Shown here: positions 61,594-64,000 of the stretch, piece by piece
Layout: every line of letters begins with the position of its first letter
How positions within the stretch are numbered: the first letter of the stretch is position 1
DNA from: ENR-C587 sp942493235
Lineage (GTDB): Bacteria; Bacteroidota; Ignavibacteria; Kapaibacteriales; UBA2268
Length of the DNA: 64,000 bases
Direction of reading: 5' to 3'
Assembly (NCBI GenBank): GCA_942493235.1
Contig: OW818676.1
Location: 3,410,001-3,474,000 of the forward strand
Notes under the pieces: model-generated
The model's database searches: none
The model's input: only the letters and a program-made list of their open reading frames with translations
Told to the model about the DNA's origin: nothing
Program-made: the position numbers and the translations under genes

Positions 61594-62043
61594 TTAATTA
61601 ATAATTGAAAAATTATTATCAAATCGAGCTATTTTTTCTTTTACTTCTTGTGGAATTTCTTTTTTGGTTTTAGTAGCGAAATCAATATGCACCATAATTG
61701 ATTTTGCCTTGACTATTATTTCGCCATCAGCATTTGTAATAATATTTTCAAATCCAATAGACGATTTTTTAATAAATTCGGTACGGGTATATATTGAGTA
61801 CTCATCATTAAAAGAAATAGAGCTAAGGTAATCGGCTGTATTGTGGACTACCATAACCGGGAATTCCATCAGGAAATTACCCTTGAAATCAGGATACAAA
61901 ATTGTCTTCATATACTCGGTTCTCGCCCATTCAAGCCAATATAAGTATTTGATATTATGCACTACATTAAAAGAGTCAACATCTTCGAATTTAACTAATG
62001 AATCAAGTCTAAAATTGAAACCGTCTATTTTACTATCACTCAT
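61594..62043 (-). CDS. Acyl-CoA thioesterase, 4HBT hotdog family (YbgC/FadM-like)
   Basis: The 149-residue hotdog-fold protein contains VKFEDVDSFNVVHNIKYLYWLEWARTEYM, the hotdog active-site helix of YbgC/FadM-type thioesterases with the catalytic acid region near DVDSFNVVHN. Such enzymes hydrolyse short- or medium-chain acyl-CoA or hydroxybenzoyl-CoA. The chain preference cannot be told here. It overlaps the gene for the small exported protein by eight bases and is followed closely by the GH3 gene, making a short operon. Confidence 0.88.
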   Translation of the reverse strand: MSDSKIDGFNFRLDSLVKFEDVDSFNVVHNIKYLYWLEWARTEYMKTILYPDFKGNFLMEFPVMVVHNTADYLSSISFNDEYSIYTRTEFIKKSSIGFENIITNADGEIIVKAKSIMVHIDFATKTKKEIPQEVKEKIARFDNNFSIIN

Positions 62044-62521
62044 TTATTTCTCCTTTATTATCTTTATCGTTGCCATAAAATAATTTATTCATTTTATTAT
62101 AAAGCAGGCTGTGATTTTCAAAATACTTCTGTCTGTCTTCTTCCTTTTTACTTAGTGCGAATACTTTTAGAAGCTCCGCATCTTTGAGTAAAATATCACT
62201 GATTTCCATTATGGAGTCCATAAAAAGAATATCGGAATCTATTAGGACTACTTCTTGTTTAATTTTTTGGACATCGGCTTTAAGCGTCTCATTCAAATTC
62301 TGAACAGACTTAATTATGGTGCTTATTTCTTCTGCTCTCTCATTACGCGGGATGTCCCTCTCGATAAAGGTTAGCGATAAATACGAAAGATAAATATTCG
62401 ATGAACCAAGCATAGCAAATGATTCTAATAATTTTTCTTTCTCTTTTGCCTGTTTATTCTGTGCATTAGCAAGATTTACAGACAAAATCAGTAAAGTTAA
62501 AACAAAAAGCATTCTTTTCAT
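62036..62521 (-). CDS. Small exported helical protein of unknown function
   Basis: The 161-residue protein has a clear signal peptide (MKRMLFVLTLLILSVNLANAQ), followed by a lysine/glutamate-rich helical mature part with no cysteines and no recognised domain. Helices such as AEEISTIIKSVQNLNETLKADVQ suggest a four-helix bundle or coiled coil. It lies between threonine aldolase (3 bases) and the thioesterase (8-base overlap), so it is in a tight operon. I do not recognise a family; periplasmic location is the only firm inference. Confidence 0.75.
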   Translation of the reverse strand: MKRMLFVLTLLILSVNLANAQNKQAKEKEKLLESFAMLGSSNIYLSYLSLTFIERDIPRNERAEEISTIIKSVQNLNETLKADVQKIKQEVVLIDSDILFMDSIMEISDILLKDAELLKVFALSKKEEDRQKYFENHSLLYNKMNKLFYGNDKDNKGEINE

Positions 62522-62524
62522 TAT

Positions 62525-63568
62525 TTATTTCCTTTTTGAATTAAGCTCTTCTATTATATTTATTATTTTATTAGCCGAGTATTGAGTATTCTCTTTTGAT
62601 ATTTCAAGATGAAATACTGCTCTAAGTAGCTTATATCCAGCCGAACCTATTAATATGTCATTTTCTTTGCATATATTAATCAGCTCGACTATATCAATTT
62701 CAGGCTTTATTTTGAAAAAAACCATATTGGTTTCTACTGTATTGGTATTAATTTCAATATTTTCGGAATTTGATAATATAGAAGCAAATAATTTAGCATT
62801 AGCATGGTCTTCTTTCAGCCTATTAAAATTATTATCTAATGCGTATATACAGGCAGCCGCCAATAACCCGCTCTGCCTCATTGCACCGCCTAAAATTTTT
62901 CTAAATCTTTTGGCTTTGGCAATTTGCTCAATAGAACCGACTAATACCGAGCCAACCGGAGCCCCCATACCTTTAGACATACAAAGCGAAACGGTATCAA
63001 AATGCGAGCAATACTCTTTGATAGTAATCCCAGTTGCTACAGAAGCATTCCAGAGTCTGGCTCCGTCGCAGTGGAAAGCTATATTATTATTTTTTGCAAT
63101 TCCAGATACTTCTTTGATATAGTCAAGATTAATAATTCTACCGCCGAGGAAATTATGAGTATTCTCTAAGCAAATCAATTTAGTTACCGGATAATGTAAA
63201 TCAATCGGTCTGATAGCATTTTTTATTTCATTAATGTCCGGCATTCCGTCAGTAGAATTCAGAGATTTCATCATCACTCTCGAAATAATTGCCGGAGCAC
63301 CGGCTTCATATTTAAAAATATGAGCTGACGACTCAAAAATTATCTCATCTCCGGAATTAGTATGCACTGCTATTGCGATTTGATTGCTCATAGTGCCGCT
63401 TGGCACAAATAAAGCAGCTTGCTTACCGCTTAGCTCACTCATTTTATCTTGTAATAAGTTGACTGTCGGGTCATCTCCCCAGACATCATCACCGACTAAG
63501 GCATTTGCAATTATATTTCGCATTTCTGCAGTCGGTTTGGTTACCGTATCACTTCTTAAATCTATCAT
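62525..63568 (-). CDS. Low-specificity L-threonine aldolase
   Basis: This 347-residue PLP enzyme cleaves threonine or allo-threonine to glycine and acetaldehyde. The opening MIDLRSDTVTKPTAEMR, the phosphate-binding FVPSGTMSNQIA, HCDGARLWNASVATG (PLP-binding Asp and Arg) and the Schiff-base lysine in SLCMSKGMGAPVGSVLVG are the family's hallmarks. Length and order match LtaE-type enzymes. It starts 10 bases downstream of the polyprenol-kinase-like gene and 3 bases before the small exported protein. The operon mixes unrelated housekeeping functions. Confidence 0.94.
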   Translation of the reverse strand: MIDLRSDTVTKPTAEMRNIIANALVGDDVWGDDPTVNLLQDKMSELSGKQAALFVPSGTMSNQIAIAVHTNSGDEIIFESSAHIFKYEAGAPAIISRVMMKSLNSTDGMPDINEIKNAIRPIDLHYPVTKLICLENTHNFLGGRIINLDYIKEVSGIAKNNNIAFHCDGARLWNASVATGITIKEYCSHFDTVSLCMSKGMGAPVGSVLVGSIEQIAKAKRFRKILGGAMRQSGLLAAACIYALDNNFNRLKEDHANAKLFASILSNSENIEINTNTVETNMVFFKIKPEIDIVELINICKENDILIGSAGYKLLRAVFHLEISKENTQYSANKIINIIEELNSKRK

Positions 63569-63578
63569 AAGAATCTCT

Positions 63579-64000
63579 TTATTTTAGTAAATCAAGAATA
63601 TTATAATCAAATAAAATCTCGGATAGATATGAACCACCCCACATCAAAAATCCGATACTCAAAGGAATACTGAAATTATCATCAATTTTAAGTACTCCCG
63701 ATACTGCTTCGACCATAGAGCCGATGATAGCAGCAATAATTCCTACCGCATAATACTGCCAAGAGGCAGAAATCAACAAACCTATTACAATAATATCAAT
63801 TATAGCAGTAGCCGCAAAGCTCGCAGTACCCTCTATACTCTTAGTGACGAACCATTTGTGTTTTCCGTATTTTTTCCCCATAAGTGCCGCAGCAGTATCG
63901 GAAATGATCAAAATTGAAAAACCACATACAACCACTAATTTCGGTAAAATAATTATACAAAGACAAGCGGAAATCATTACCCAAGTAGCACCGTTGAGTA
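63579..64000 (-). CDS. Polyprenol/diacylglycerol kinase or CDP-DAG synthase-like membrane protein, C-terminal part
   Basis: The frame is open to the right edge of the window, so the N-terminus is missing. The visible 140 residues are hydrophobic with four or more membrane segments and contain LIISDTAAALMGKKYGKHKW followed by KSIEGTASF. This matches the GDxxAAxxGxxxGKHK...KSxEG signature of the SEC59/DGK1 and CDP-diacylglycerol synthase superfamily. Either lipid phosphorylation (undecaprenol or diacylglycerol kinase) or CDP-DAG formation is possible; the signature slightly favours the kinase group. It is the first visible gene of the threonine aldolase operon. The codons upstream of 63977 continue LNGATWV with no stop. 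Confidence 0.75.
   Translation of the reverse strand, partial: LNGATWVMISACLCIIILPKLVVVCGFSILIISDTAAALMGKKYGKHKWFVTKSIEGTASFAATAIIDIIVIGLLISASWQYYAVGIIAAIIGSMVEAVSGVLKIDDNFSIPLSIGFLMWGGSYLSEILFDYNILDLLK

Overview
The window is an AT-rich bacterial chromosome segment, most likely from the Bacteroidota/Ignavibacteria-Kapabacteria branch of the FCB group. Supporting evidence: a Bacteroidetes-type succinate dehydrogenase (one long cytochrome b subunit overlapping SdhA), type IX secretion (T9SS) C-terminal sorting domains on several exported proteins, a CarboxypepD_reg-like/TonB-dependent receptor, and TAnnTTTG-type promoter elements. No rRNA, tRNA or CRISPR array was recognised.

Layout. 1-1002 (minus): end of an sdhC-sdhA operon. 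1402-6534 (plus): TonB receptor, the tRNA methylthiotransferase MtaB and a lone ABC substrate-binding lipoprotein. 7296-13177 (plus): a tight signalling operon of THI5-like binding protein, Cache-HAMP-GAF histidine kinase, CheY-like receiver, receiver-PP2C phosphatase, RsbW-like kinase and STAS antagonist. This looks like a phosphorelay feeding a partner switch. 13293-18339 (plus): M20 amidohydrolase, TPR lipoprotein, PAS histidine kinase and ArsC-like protein. 18841-32586 (minus): signal peptidase I, a giant Fn3/T9SS surface protein, a long coiled-coil protein, ThrRS and the MeaB GTPase. 32780-39260 (plus): three paralogous T9SS-tagged MXAN_6640-type metalloproteases with a DUF6438 lipoprotein between the first two.

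39385-43210 is an accessory island. An IS630-family element carries a second, apparently identical copy inserted into its own transposase gene. Next to it are two decayed Rhs C-termini, a RelE/ParE toxin-antitoxin pair and an internally deleted MazF. 43682-49507 holds a TlpA-like thioredoxin, a HEAT-like protein, an NBD2-only ClpB-like ATPase, PurH and FolC. 50093-61578 (minus) is an exopolysaccharide locus: Wzi-like, two Wza-like SLBB proteins, WecB, a UDP-sugar dehydrogenase, RfbB, a Wzz-like protein and a GH3 enzyme. 61594-64000 holds a thioesterase, a small exported protein, threonine aldolase and a truncated polyprenol/diacylglycerol-kinase-like membrane protein.

The longer intergenic gaps (6.5-7.2, 18.4-18.8, 37.2-37.4 and 49.7-50.0 kb) are filled with non-coding interspersed repeats. 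These are MITE-like units with terminal inverted repeats related to AGAGGCTGTGTAAAAA, and REP-like hairpins related to CCCCACGCTGAAGCGTGGGG, in places nested. Two further gaps carry near-identical G-quadruplex-type motifs. The items most worth following are the signalling operon, the repeat families, the nested IS, the protease triplet and the ClpB-like protein without NBD1.
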